A stretch of DNA of 23,647 nt from Hyphomicrobiales bacterium. Its GTDB lineage: Bacteria > Pseudomonadota > Alphaproteobacteria > Rhizobiales > Aestuariivirgaceae. Position numbers and translations under genes: made by a program. The DNA is taken from NCBI GenBank assembly GCA_020029455.1, contig JAIBJH010000011.1:1-23647 (forward strand), written 5' to 3'. Below are positions 8,111 to 16,306 of this stretch, in pieces. Positions within the stretch are counted from its first letter, which is position 1, and the number at the start of each line of letters is the position of its first letter. The notes below the pieces were generated by a model. The model saw only the letters and a program-made list of their open reading frames with translations, ran no database searches and was not told where the DNA came from.

Positions 8111-9591
8111 AGAACTTCATTCTTGCCATTGACCAGGGCACGACCTCGTCACGAGCTATCATGTTTGACCGCAAGCTTTCGCCGAAAGGTGTAGGCCAAC
8201 AGGAATTCAAACAGCACTTCCCCAAATCCGGCTGGGTGGAACATGACGCCGAAGAGATTTGGCGCTCGGTTCTCACTGTCTGCAAGGACGCCTTGAAAAA
8301 GGCCAGGGTGAAGCCCTCGCAGATCGCCTCTATCGGCATCACCAATCAGCGCGAGACAGTCGTGCTCTGGGACCGCAAGACGGGAAAGCCGATTCATCGC
8401 GCCATCGTGTGGCAGGACCGTCGCACCGCCGAAATGTGCGGCAAGCTCAAGGACGAGGATCACGAAAAGACATTCACGGCCAAGACGGGGCTTTTGCTCG
8501 ATCCCTACTTCTCGGGCACCAAGCTTGCCTGGCTGCTCGACCATGTGAAAGGCGTAAGGTCGCGCGCCGAAAAGGGAGAACTTGCCTTCGGCACCATTGA
8601 CAGTTTTCTCATCTGGAAACTGACCGGTGGCAAGGTTCATGCAACTGATGCAACAAATGCATCGCGTACGCTGCTCTATAACATCCACACCGGCGCATGG
8701 GACGATGAGTTGCTGGGCATCCTCAATATTCCGCGCTCCCTCTTGCCTGAGGTGAAGGATTGCGCCGCGGATTTTGGCGAAACGGACTCCAAGCTCTTTG
8801 GCGCGGCTATTTCCATCGGTGGCGTGGCCGGGGACCAGCAGGCGGCCATGATCGGTCAGGCCTGTTTCAAACCGGGCATGATGAAATCAACTTACGGTAC
8901 AGGCTGCTTTGCGCTGCTCAACACCGGCGAAACGGCTGTGTTGTCTCGCAACAGGCTTCTCACCACCGTGGCGTATCAACTGGGCGGCAAACGCACCTAC
9001 GCACTTGAAGGCGCCATCTTCATCGCAGGCGCTGCGGTGCAATGGCTGCGTGATGGTTTGAAGATCATCGACAAGGCGAACAAATCCGGCGATCTCGCAA
9101 AGGCGGCTGACAAGAACCAGAATATCTATCTCGTGCCTGCATTCGTAGGCCTGGGCGCACCCTACTGGAATGCCGAAGCACGGGGCGCACTCTTCGGGCT
9201 GACGCGCGCCACCACTGCGCGGGAACTCTCCAAAGCGGCCCTTGAATCGGTCTGCTATCAGACCCGCGATCTTCTCGAGGCCATGCAGAAGGACTGGGGA
9301 ACCACAGGAGAAACCGTTTTACGCGTCGATGGCGGCATGACGGCGTCTGACTGGACCATGCAATGCCTTGCCGACATCTTGGATGCGCCCGTGGACCGGC
9401 CGAAGGTTCTTGAAACGACAGCGCTCGGCGTAGCCTATCTTGCCGGCCTTCAATCGGGCCTTCTGTCGCCGCCGGAAGAGTTCGCCAACTCCTGGAAACT
9501 GGGCAAGCGCTTCTCGCCCAAGATGAATGCGACCGTGCGCGATGCCAAATATGCAGGCTGGAAGGGCGCCGTAAGGAAGCTCCTGGCGTGA
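8107..9591 (+). CDS. glpK: Glycerol kinase GlpK
   Basis: FGGY-family kinase, 494 residues, that phosphorylates glycerol to sn-glycerol-3-phosphate and so traps imported glycerol in the cytoplasm. It opens with the ATP-site block LAIDQGTTSSRAIMFD; other family blocks are GITNQRETVVLWDR (77-90), IVWQDRRT (100-107) and GDQQAA with the catalytic-base Asp243. The loop that in E. coli reads GGKGGTR and binds fructose-1,6-bisphosphate is replaced by DSKLFGA (about 227-233), so that feedback is probably absent. It overlaps glpD (ATGA) and the following aldolase gene (GTGA). No glpF facilitator is present; the ABC importer supplies the substrate. Confidence 0.96.
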   Translation: MKNFILAIDQGTTSSRAIMFDRKLSPKGVGQQEFKQHFPKSGWVEHDAEEIWRSVLTVCKDALKKARVKPSQIASIGITNQRETVVLWDRKTGKPIHRAIVWQDRRTAEMCGKLKDEDHEKTFTAKTGLLLDPYFSGTKLAWLLDHVKGVRSRAEKGELAFGTIDSFLIWKLTGGKVHATDATNASRTLLYNIHTGAWDDELLGILNIPRSLLPEVKDCAADFGETDSKLFGAAISIGGVAGDQQAAMIGQACFKPGMMKSTYGTGCFALLNTGETAVLSRNRLLTTVAYQLGGKRTYALEGAIFIAGAAVQWLRDGLKIIDKANKSGDLAKAADKNQNIYLVPAFVGLGAPYWNAEARGALFGLTRATTARELSKAALESVCYQTRDLLEAMQKDWGTTGETVLRVDGGMTASDWTMQCLADILDAPVDRPKVLETTALGVAYLAGLQSGLLSPPEEFANSWKLGKRFSPKMNATVRDAKYAGWKGAVRKLLA

Positions 9592-10577
9592 GCGAGTCCG
9601 GAGAATTCATGGCTTTGCGGGCGGTCTCCGCGCAGCTTGGCAGCGATCCGCTACTGGTTCAGGCTGCGGGCGGCAACACCTCCATCAAGTTGGAGGGTGT
9701 CATGTGGATCAAGGCCTCCGGCACCTGGCTGCGCGATGCGGCAGAGAAAGAGATTTTCGTTCCCCTTGATCTCAAGTCGCTCACTGAAGCACTCCGTGAT
9801 GGCAACCCCGACTGCGAGTCTTGCACGGCCTTCGTCAGGCAGGACCTGAATCCACAGGGTTTGCGCCCATCCATCGAAACATCGGTCCACGGACTGATGT
9901 CACAGAAAGTGGTGCTCCACGTCCATTGTGTAAACACCATTGCCTGGATGATCCTGAAGGGCGCGCAAGAAAAAGTGGTGCCCTTGATGACGGGCCTGAA
10001 CTGGGCCTTCGTGCCCTATGCGCGGCCGGGCCTGCAATTATCGCGGGCCATCAGGGCAGTCATTCTGCCTGAAACAAATGTGCTGCTGCTCCAGAACCAT
10101 GGCCTCGCCGTCGCGGGAGGGACGGTAGCCGAAGCTGCGCAGCTTCTGCGCGAAGTGGTTGGCCGGTTGCGCCGCAACGTGCAATCTTTGCCTCCTGTAA
10201 ATCTGCCAGCATTGCGGCAGTCGGCTCCTGAAGGATTTCACGCACCTGCCAATGTGAATGCCCATGGTTTTGCCTTGCTGCCATGGGCCACGTTTTTGGC
10301 TTGTTACAACGTCTATTACCCAGACCATGCCGTTTTTCTGGGAACGCAGATGCCGAGTGGCCCCCAGCCAGGCTCGCCCGTCGTGGTACTGCCGGGGCAG
10401 GGCGTGTTCATAAGAAACGATGCCAGACCGGCTGTGGAATCCATGCTTGGCTGCCTCACGGATGTCTTTTCCCGGCTCTCGCCAAGCGACGAGTTGAAGG
10501 CGCTGACCCCGGAGGAGATTGCATTGCTCCTCAATTGGGACGCCGAAAAATACCGCCAGTCGCTGAAGTTGGGCTGA
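9588..10577 (+). CDS. Class II aldolase-fold protein, part of the glycerol operon
   Basis: A 329-residue protein of the class II aldolase/adducin fold. The N-terminal block AAGGNTSIK...WIKASGTWL (about 26-48) resembles the aldolase half of RhaD/YuxG-type proteins. The expected metal and catalytic residues are visible: Glu97, the HVH pair His111/His113 and His171 in LLLQNHGLAVAGG. Residues from about 200 to the end form a second part I do not recognise; it is not the dehydrogenase half of the bifunctional enzymes. The GTG start overlaps the glpK stop by 4 bp, with AAGGAAG upstream; an ATG at 9609, with GGAG 5 nt before it, is an equally fair start (322 residues). Relatives cleave sugar-1-phosphates to DHAP plus an aldehyde, which fits the DHAP made by GlpD. 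Substrate unknown. Confidence 0.83.
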   Translation: MSESGEFMALRAVSAQLGSDPLLVQAAGGNTSIKLEGVMWIKASGTWLRDAAEKEIFVPLDLKSLTEALRDGNPDCESCTAFVRQDLNPQGLRPSIETSVHGLMSQKVVLHVHCVNTIAWMILKGAQEKVVPLMTGLNWAFVPYARPGLQLSRAIRAVILPETNVLLLQNHGLAVAGGTVAEAAQLLREVVGRLRRNVQSLPPVNLPALRQSAPEGFHAPANVNAHGFALLPWATFLACYNVYYPDHAVFLGTQMPSGPQPGSPVVVLPGQGVFIRNDARPAVESMLGCLTDVFSRLSPSDELKALTPEEIALLLNWDAEKYRQSLKLG

Positions 10578-10653
10578 TAGCAGCAATTGTTTTGCCTTGG
10601 GCGGCCTTGCTTTGCTATCTGCGGGGCCGAAACGAGCAGGCAGTCAATCGAGC

Positions 10654-11628
10654 ATGGAAAATCCCATCATTGCAGAAGCAACGCGCGGGCCGCTGACCGA
10701 ATCCCTGCATCGCGGAAGCTTTGTCGTCTGCGACCAGCAAGGTAAAGTGGTCAGCTCGGCCGGGCATTTCGAGGTGCCGGTTTTTCCACGCTCAGCCATC
10801 AAGGCCTTCCAGTGTTTGCCCGTCATTGAGAGCGGGGCCGCCGACAGGTTTGGTTTCACGGACGAGGAAATTGCTTTGTGCTGCTCCTCGCATAATGGCG
10901 AGCCGGACCATATCCGTGTTGCTGCATCCATGCTCAAGAAATGTGGCACATCCGAAAATGCATATGAATGTGGTCCACACTGGCCGGGCACTGAAGACGC
11001 ACTGCACGCCATGGTGCGCGCTGGCGAGAATCCGCGGCGCATCCACAACAACTGTTCCGGCAAGCATGCAGGCATGATTGCGCTTGCCGTTCACCTGGGC
11101 GTTTCGCCAGCGGGTTATTCCAGCATTGACCACACTGTTCAGAAAGCCGTTGCAACAGTCATGGGCTCAATTTGCGATGTTGACCTTGCAAAGTGTGAAT
11201 ACGGCATTGACGGCTGCTCCCTTCCGACTTGGGCCTTTCCACTCCGCAACATGGCACTGGGGTTTGCAAGGCTCGGCGCGGATGATCATGGAACAGGCCG
11301 GCGCATTATCGCAGCCGTGCGTAAACATCCTTTCATGGTGGCCGGCACAGGGCGCTTTGATACGCGGATCATGCAGGCCGTGCCGCGCCTTTTCATAAAG
11401 GTCGGGGCAGAAGGCGTGTTCTGCGGATCAATTGCCCACGCGGGGCTCGGCTTTGCGCTCAAATGCGATGATGGTGGAATCCGCGGCGCGGAAGTCGCCG
11501 TAGCTGCCCTTTTGGTGAAGTTGGATGTGTGGACCGGAGAAGAACGGAAGACCATCTCCACATTCGCCCATTCAGCCCTGCACAACTGGATGAAGACAGA
11601 AGTCGGTGAAGTGCGGGCGGCCTTCTAG
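10654..11628 (+). CDS. Rhizobium etli-type L-asparaginase (Asparaginase_II family)
   Basis: A 324-residue hydrolase predicted to convert L-asparagine to aspartate and ammonia, cytoplasmic since no signal peptide is visible. It belongs to the family of the inducible R. etli enzyme, not the E. coli AnsA/AnsB type. Residues matching that family's active site, by position as remembered, are Ser47-x-x-Lys50 (RSAIK), Ser79 (CSSHNGE), Cys134 and Lys137 (NNCSGKH) and Cys188 (DGCSLP). It follows the aldolase gene by 76 bp on the same strand with no terminator visible between them, so it may share the transcript, although its metabolic link to glycerol is unclear. The ATG is the first residue that fits the family; the Shine-Dalgarno is weak. 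Confidence 0.88.
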   Translation: MENPIIAEATRGPLTESLHRGSFVVCDQQGKVVSSAGHFEVPVFPRSAIKAFQCLPVIESGAADRFGFTDEEIALCCSSHNGEPDHIRVAASMLKKCGTSENAYECGPHWPGTEDALHAMVRAGENPRRIHNNCSGKHAGMIALAVHLGVSPAGYSSIDHTVQKAVATVMGSICDVDLAKCEYGIDGCSLPTWAFPLRNMALGFARLGADDHGTGRRIIAAVRKHPFMVAGTGRFDTRIMQAVPRLFIKVGAEGVFCGSIAHAGLGFALKCDDGGIRGAEVAVAALLVKLDVWTGEERKTISTFAHSALHNWMKTEVGEVRAAF

Positions 11629-11633
11629 CTGAC

Positions 11634-12902
11634 TTACAACACGGTGTTTTCGCCAAGCCGCAGGGACTTTGGCAATATACTGCCTGTTGCAGCGAAATCG
11701 CCTGTTACAACCTTGTCATGGTCCATGCCGATAATTGCGCCGTTCTTTGCACCGACGATCATGTTGTTGGCAATTTGAAAAGGACCGGGTGCCAGTGTTG
11801 AGAATGTGATGCCGCGCCCGCAATTGCGCAGCGTGTTTCCGACAGCCGAAAGATTGCGGCCAAAAGCGCCCCAGCCCAAAGCAATCCCTGCATTTTCTGC
11901 CTCTTCGATGAGGTTGCCGTTCAGGATCGTATCCGCTTCCGCGAATATCCCGCCACCCAATGGCTGGCCATGGGCGTTGACGCCCCGCGCACCGCGGATC
12001 ACATTACCACTACATATCGCAAGCCGCCCGCCTTCATTGAAGTTGGTGATGGAGATACCGTGGGCGACATCCTCCAGCATGTTGTTGGAAACATTTGCTC
12101 CAAGAAACGCAAACTCCACATAGAGTGCCACCTCCTTGCAGCGGGAAATGGAGTTGCCCGTGATCACCGCGCCATCGCCTGAATTGTTGCGGATGGCGGT
12201 GAAGGCGCAGTCGCTGATGCGGTTGTTGGAGACAATCAAGTTTCCGGCACGATAGACATTGATGCCATTGCCGTTCTGCCCGTCGCCGCCATTGCTAGCT
12301 GAAATCCGCGCAATCTGGTTATCACTAACGATCGTTCCATCTTCACCTTTTTCCGAACGCCACACGCGGATGCCATTGTTGCCGATGTCGGTGAAGGTAT
12401 TTCCGTTGATCTTGAGGTTTCGGCAGTCAAGGGCATGAAGACCTGTGCCGCTCTGAGACGAGAAACTGTTGCCGCGGATCGTTCCGCTGCACTTGTCCAA
12501 ACTCAAGCCTGTTGTGCCGCCGGAAAAGCTGCAGTCTGCGATGGTAAGCGTCTCCACACCATTCGCAACTGCTAGGTCACTGCCTTCGTCTGCCGCAAAC
12601 CTGATTCCTTCAAGTGACACATTCCGGGCTGTACCGACTGTCAGCACAGGTTCGCGCGTTCGCACCTGAAGCGTGGTCCGGCCCGGTATCCCGGCGAGTT
12701 GCAAATCACCTGCAATTCTAATGCCGCTGACATTGAAGGTTCCTGCGCCGAGTTGCACGACACCGGAACTGTTCTGGGCCTTATCGATTGCGCTCTGCAG
12801 CAATTTTGTCTGTTCGCTGCCGCGCGGCAAAATGGTTTCCGCCCGTGCAACGGCAGGCAGCGCAAGGAGCGGCAAGAACAGCGTGGAACGGCGTGTGAGC
12901 AA
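11634..12902 (-). CDS. Tat-exported parallel beta-helix repeat protein (TIGR03808-like)
   Basis: About 422 residues with a twin-arginine-type signal (LTRRSTLF, a hydrophobic stretch, then AVARA before ETILP), so it is probably exported folded to the periplasm. The body is a run of short repeats such as ISGNSI-, VSNNRI-, IRGNSF- and ANNMI-like units, typical of a right-handed beta-helix as in pectate-lyase-like proteins. It resembles the uncharacterised family described as twin-arginine-translocated repeat proteins; no enzyme activity can be assigned. I prefer the TTG at 12902 because CGGAG lies 7 nt upstream and it puts RR near the N-terminus; a TTG at 12944 would add 14 residues but has no ribosome site. 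It converges on the asparaginase gene with a 5-bp gap. Confidence 0.8.
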   Translation of the reverse strand: MLTRRSTLFLPLLALPAVARAETILPRGSEQTKLLQSAIDKAQNSSGVVQLGAGTFNVSGIRIAGDLQLAGIPGRTTLQVRTREPVLTVGTARNVSLEGIRFAADEGSDLAVANGVETLTIADCSFSGGTTGLSLDKCSGTIRGNSFSSQSGTGLHALDCRNLKINGNTFTDIGNNGIRVWRSEKGEDGTIVSDNQIARISASNGGDGQNGNGINVYRAGNLIVSNNRISDCAFTAIRNNSGDGAVITGNSISRCKEVALYVEFAFLGANVSNNMLEDVAHGISITNFNEGGRLAICSGNVIRGARGVNAHGQPLGGGIFAEADTILNGNLIEEAENAGIALGWGAFGRNLSAVGNTLRNCGRGITFSTLAPGPFQIANNMIVGAKNGAIIGMDHDKVVTGDFAATGSILPKSLRLGENTVL

Positions 12903-12968
12903 GGGAAAACTCCGGCCTTTTGCCTGCCGCAGATTTGCCGCCAATGCAAAGGTGATGAAGGGTTAAGG

Positions 12969-15122
12969 TTATCTGCTCTGCCGCTTCTGCGCATAACCCA
13001 GATGCTGGTTGAGCGCCTCAAGCAGTGAGATCGCGGCTTCCGGTATGGCCGTGCCCGGCGGAAAGACAGCTGCCGTTCCCATACTCAAAAGGGATTTGAC
13101 ATCCTGTGGCGGGATCACGCCACCCGCAACCACCAGAATATCCGGTCGCCCCGTCGCAGCGAGAGCTTTTTTCAGTTCCGGTATATGGGTGAGATGTCCT
13201 GCCGCCAGCGAAGACACGCCGACCACATGTACCTTTTCCTTTATGGCCTGCGCAGCAACTTCATCCGGCGTTGCAAAAAGCGGTCCAACCTTTACGTCGA
13301 AGCCCAGATCGGAAAACGCCGAAGCAATCACCTTCTGCCCGCGGTCATGGCCGTCCTGTCCGATCTTGGCCACGAGGATTGCCGGTTTGCGTCCTTCGGC
13401 TTCCGCGAATGCGGAAACGGCGCGCTTTGCCGCTTCAATCTGCGCAAAATCGTGTGGTGTTGCTTCATAAACACCCTTGCTCAGTTTGGGGGCCGCCTGG
13501 TGGCGTCCCCATTGATTTGCCAATGCCTGAGAGATTTCGCCCACCGTCGCCTTGGCCCGCGCGGCTGCAACGGCCGCCTCCAGCAAATTGCCATTGCCGG
13601 TCCGCAATACATTTTCAAGCGCGGCCAGCGTACTGCCAACGATGGTATTGTCACGCTCTGCCCTTAGCCTGGCGAGCTTCTCGATCTGCTTTTCCCTTAC
13701 TGCAGAATTATCAACGACAAGAATGTCAACCGCCTTTTCTTCCGTTGGCTTGTAACAGTTGACGCCGATCAGTTTCTGCTCGCTGGAATCGATTCGCGCC
13801 TGCGTGCGGGCCGCTGCTTCCTCGATGCGCTGCTTTGGAAGCCCGGATTCGATGGCCTTTGCCATGCCGCCAAGTCTTTCGATTTCTGCAAAATGCGTAC
13901 GCGCGCGCGCAATAAGATCATCCGTCAGCTTCTCGACAAAATAGCTTCCACCCCAAGGGTCAATCACATCGCAGGTGCCTGCCTCAAGTTGCAGGAACAA
14001 TTGCGTGTTACGCGCAATCCGCGCGGAGAAATCAGTGGGCAGTGCCAATGCTTCATCGAGTGAGTTTGTGTGGAGCGATTGTGTCCCGCCCTGTGTCGCC
14101 GCCATGGCTTCCACAAGCGTGCGTGTGACATTGTTGAAAACTTCCTGTGCCGCTAGGCTCCAACCGGAAGTCTGGCAATGGGTTCGCAACATGAGGGAGC
14201 GCTCATCCTTGGGTGCGAATGGCGCCATCAACTTCGTCCAGAGCACGCGCGCCGCACGAAGCTTGGCAACCTCCATAAAGAAGTTCATGCCGATGCCGAA
14301 AAAGAAGGATAGGCGCGGGGCAAACGCATCAATGCCGAGTCCAGCCGCAAGTCCCGACCTCACATACTCGAGTCCATCCGCCAGCGTATAAGCAAGTTCG
14401 AGATCCGCAGGCGCACCAGCCTCCTGCATGTGGTAGCCGGAAATGGAAATGGAATTGAACTTGGGCATCTTCGCTGCGGTGTACTTGAAGATGTCAGAGA
14501 CAATCCGCATGGATTCACGCGGCGGATAGATATAAGTGTTCCGCACCATGAATTCCTTGAGAATGTCATTCTGGATCGTACCGGAAAGTTTTTCCGGCGG
14601 AACGCCTTGTTCCTCCGCAGCCACAATGTAGAGCGCCATGATGGGCAGCACCGCGCCATTCATGGTCATGGAAACGCTCATCTCATCCAGTGGAATGCCG
14701 TCAAAAAGCGTCCGCATGTCGTAGATGGAATCAATCGCGACACCCGCCATGCCCACATCGCCGGCAACGCGCGGATGATCCGAGTCATAGCCGCGATGCG
14801 TCGCAAGATCGAAGGCAACGGACAATCCCTTCTGCCCCGCCGCCAGATTGCGACGATAGAAAGCATTGGAGTCTTCCGCCGTGGAGAACCCCGCATACTG
14901 CCGCACGGTCCATGGCTGCGTCACATACATGGTTGGGTAGGGCCCACGACGGAAAGGCGCGAAACCCGGAAATTCTTCGGAATTGCCGGGCGTATCACCA
15001 GATGCGTAGCTGCTCTTGATGTCGATGCCTTCAGGAGTTTGCCAGGGCGAACCATGTGGCGCAGCAGATGTGCTGTTCGAGGCGCGCAATTCTGCATGTG
15101 CAAAGGAGGGAATGCGGCTCAC
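12969..15122 (-). CDS. mutB: Methylmalonyl-CoA mutase, large catalytic subunit
   Basis: Adenosylcobalamin-dependent enzyme, 717 residues, that interconverts (R)-methylmalonyl-CoA and succinyl-CoA in propionate, odd-chain and branched-chain metabolism. The substrate TIM barrel fills roughly residues 60-420 and the B12-binding domain about 575-715, with the base-off motif Asp590-x-His592-x-x-Gly595 (GQDGHDRG). Tyr76 (RQYAGF) and Arg194 (MVRNTY) match the residues that distinguish methylmalonyl- from isobutyryl-CoA mutases; His231 (SGYHMQ) is the catalytic His. Gln69 sits where the Propionibacterium enzyme has CoA-contacting Arg82, by hand alignment. The GTG start has GGAGG 7 nt upstream and overlaps the small-subunit stop by 4 bp (GTGA). 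No MeaB chaperone or epimerase gene is in the window. Confidence 0.96.
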   Translation of the reverse strand: MSRIPSFAHAELRASNSTSAAPHGSPWQTPEGIDIKSSYASGDTPGNSEEFPGFAPFRRGPYPTMYVTQPWTVRQYAGFSTAEDSNAFYRRNLAAGQKGLSVAFDLATHRGYDSDHPRVAGDVGMAGVAIDSIYDMRTLFDGIPLDEMSVSMTMNGAVLPIMALYIVAAEEQGVPPEKLSGTIQNDILKEFMVRNTYIYPPRESMRIVSDIFKYTAAKMPKFNSISISGYHMQEAGAPADLELAYTLADGLEYVRSGLAAGLGIDAFAPRLSFFFGIGMNFFMEVAKLRAARVLWTKLMAPFAPKDERSLMLRTHCQTSGWSLAAQEVFNNVTRTLVEAMAATQGGTQSLHTNSLDEALALPTDFSARIARNTQLFLQLEAGTCDVIDPWGGSYFVEKLTDDLIARARTHFAEIERLGGMAKAIESGLPKQRIEEAAARTQARIDSSEQKLIGVNCYKPTEEKAVDILVVDNSAVREKQIEKLARLRAERDNTIVGSTLAALENVLRTGNGNLLEAAVAAARAKATVGEISQALANQWGRHQAAPKLSKGVYEATPHDFAQIEAAKRAVSAFAEAEGRKPAILVAKIGQDGHDRGQKVIASAFSDLGFDVKVGPLFATPDEVAAQAIKEKVHVVGVSSLAAGHLTHIPELKKALAATGRPDILVVAGGVIPPQDVKSLLSMGTAAVFPPGTAIPEAAISLLEALNQHLGYAQKRQSR

Positions 15123-16234
15123 AGTCCATCCTCCACATCGACTGGATGAACCACTCCATTCTTGAATGAGGTAACACCTATCTGCGGCGCGACACGGCTG
15201 TGATTTGAACCAAACGTCAACCGTTCTCCGCGTTCAATCTTCTTCAGCACTGCCCATGCTTCTTCGCAAATTGGCTGTGTTCGCGTCTCAATCGCCCCGG
15301 CACCCGCCGCCGGATCAGATACGCGCCACACTTGTGATTCATGCTGCAGCAGGAGTTGGGCGTTGCGCGCGATACGCCGTGCAAATTCATTGGCAATTCC
15401 CTGACTAAACGAATGGGGCAAGGTTGAAAAAGAATCTGCACCACCCAGCCCAGCAGAAAATGCTGATGTTGCGATGCGCAAGATGTTTGTGTGAGCGTCC
15501 TCAGTGGCAAGGCAAAGGCGCGACGTCTCGCCATGAAGGGTGAGCGGCTGGTTGGGCAGGCCCGACTGCTTCAGTATTTCCCGCCAGAGTATGCGCACCG
15601 CCCTGAACTTTGCGATGGTCGTGAAGATCGATTGGGTTGCGGCGAGCGTCACGCTTACGGCGCCGGCCAATTGTGCATCGTTCAAACTTTCAAGTTTTCG
15701 CAAATGTGCTACGGCTTCCGCAAGCGCAGCACCGATTTCTTGCGCATCTGTTGCTCCTAGCGCGTGGAATGGACGGCCATCACCGCGCATGAAAGGCCCG
15801 GCGAAACCTTGCGAGACTGCTTGTTTCACCAGGGCTGCATCACGAAATCCGAAATCGATTGAAAGCCGGGCGGGATCAATCGGCTGGCGCTGCACACATG
15901 CAATTGTTGCCTTCGCACCTTCATCGCCTGCTTCGTTACGAAGGGCAAAGGTATGCAGCGGCAATTCGTTGAGTACATCAGCAATTCTCGCATCGGTGAG
16001 GATCAGACCGTCGGCGCCATTGGCGAGATCATCCTTGGCTTGGGCCAACGCATTGGCTGGTAATGGATGGTCGATGCGCTGAAATATCTGCCACGGCGCG
16101 ATCTCCTCCCGCTCGGCGCGGGGGCCCTCGATGCGGCCCTGAAGGACGGCGTTCGGATCGAAAGGCTTGCTCTTGGTGGCAAGAAGAGCCTTCTTGAGCC
16201 ATTGCTCGCGGGTCACGGGCGGGAATTGATGCAT
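15119..16234 (-). CDS. mutA: Methylmalonyl-CoA mutase small subunit, short form
   Basis: Non-catalytic partner of the mutase, 371 residues, overlapping the large-subunit start (GTGA). The barrel-domain relatives of MutB blocks are visible: FRAVRILWREILKQ, SRLCLATEDAHTNILRIATSAFSAGLGGADS and EFARRIARNAQLLLQHES. The classic Propionibacterium subunit is about 638 residues with a C-terminal cobalamin-type domain that does not bind B12; here the protein stops right after the barrel, so that domain is gone. The intact frame and clean overlap argue against a recent frameshift. It probably stabilises the large subunit. Its start lies 72 bp after the HlyD gene with no terminator visible, so read-through from the exporter operon is possible. 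The ribosome site is weak. Confidence 0.87.
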   Translation of the reverse strand: MHQFPPVTREQWLKKALLATKSKPFDPNAVLQGRIEGPRAEREEIAPWQIFQRIDHPLPANALAQAKDDLANGADGLILTDARIADVLNELPLHTFALRNEAGDEGAKATIACVQRQPIDPARLSIDFGFRDAALVKQAVSQGFAGPFMRGDGRPFHALGATDAQEIGAALAEAVAHLRKLESLNDAQLAGAVSVTLAATQSIFTTIAKFRAVRILWREILKQSGLPNQPLTLHGETSRLCLATEDAHTNILRIATSAFSAGLGGADSFSTLPHSFSQGIANEFARRIARNAQLLLQHESQVWRVSDPAAGAGAIETRTQPICEEAWAVLKKIERGERLTFGSNHSRVAPQIGVTSFKNGVVHPVDVEDGL

Positions 16235-16306
16235 TGCAGCACAACACTAGAGGCTCGCGCTACAAGCCGCAAATCCATCCTTTGGATAAGCCGCGGGCCA
16301 TATTTC

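Noticed and set aside
14430..15149. Plus-strand open frame (239 codons) opposite mutB
   Set aside because: It is the antisense of the highly conserved mutase N-terminal region; no domain or ribosome site is visible.
15119..16234. Frameshifted or pseudogene mutA
   Set aside because: The frame is intact to a clean 4-bp overlap with mutB and conserved barrel blocks persist to near the end, so the short form looks like a working gene.
16235..16306. Cobalamin riboswitch or terminator between the HlyD-type gene and mutA
   Set aside because: The gap is only 72 bp, with no B12-box-like sequence. The one inverted repeat (ATCCA-TCCTT-TGGAT) is short, AT-rich and has no T-tract.
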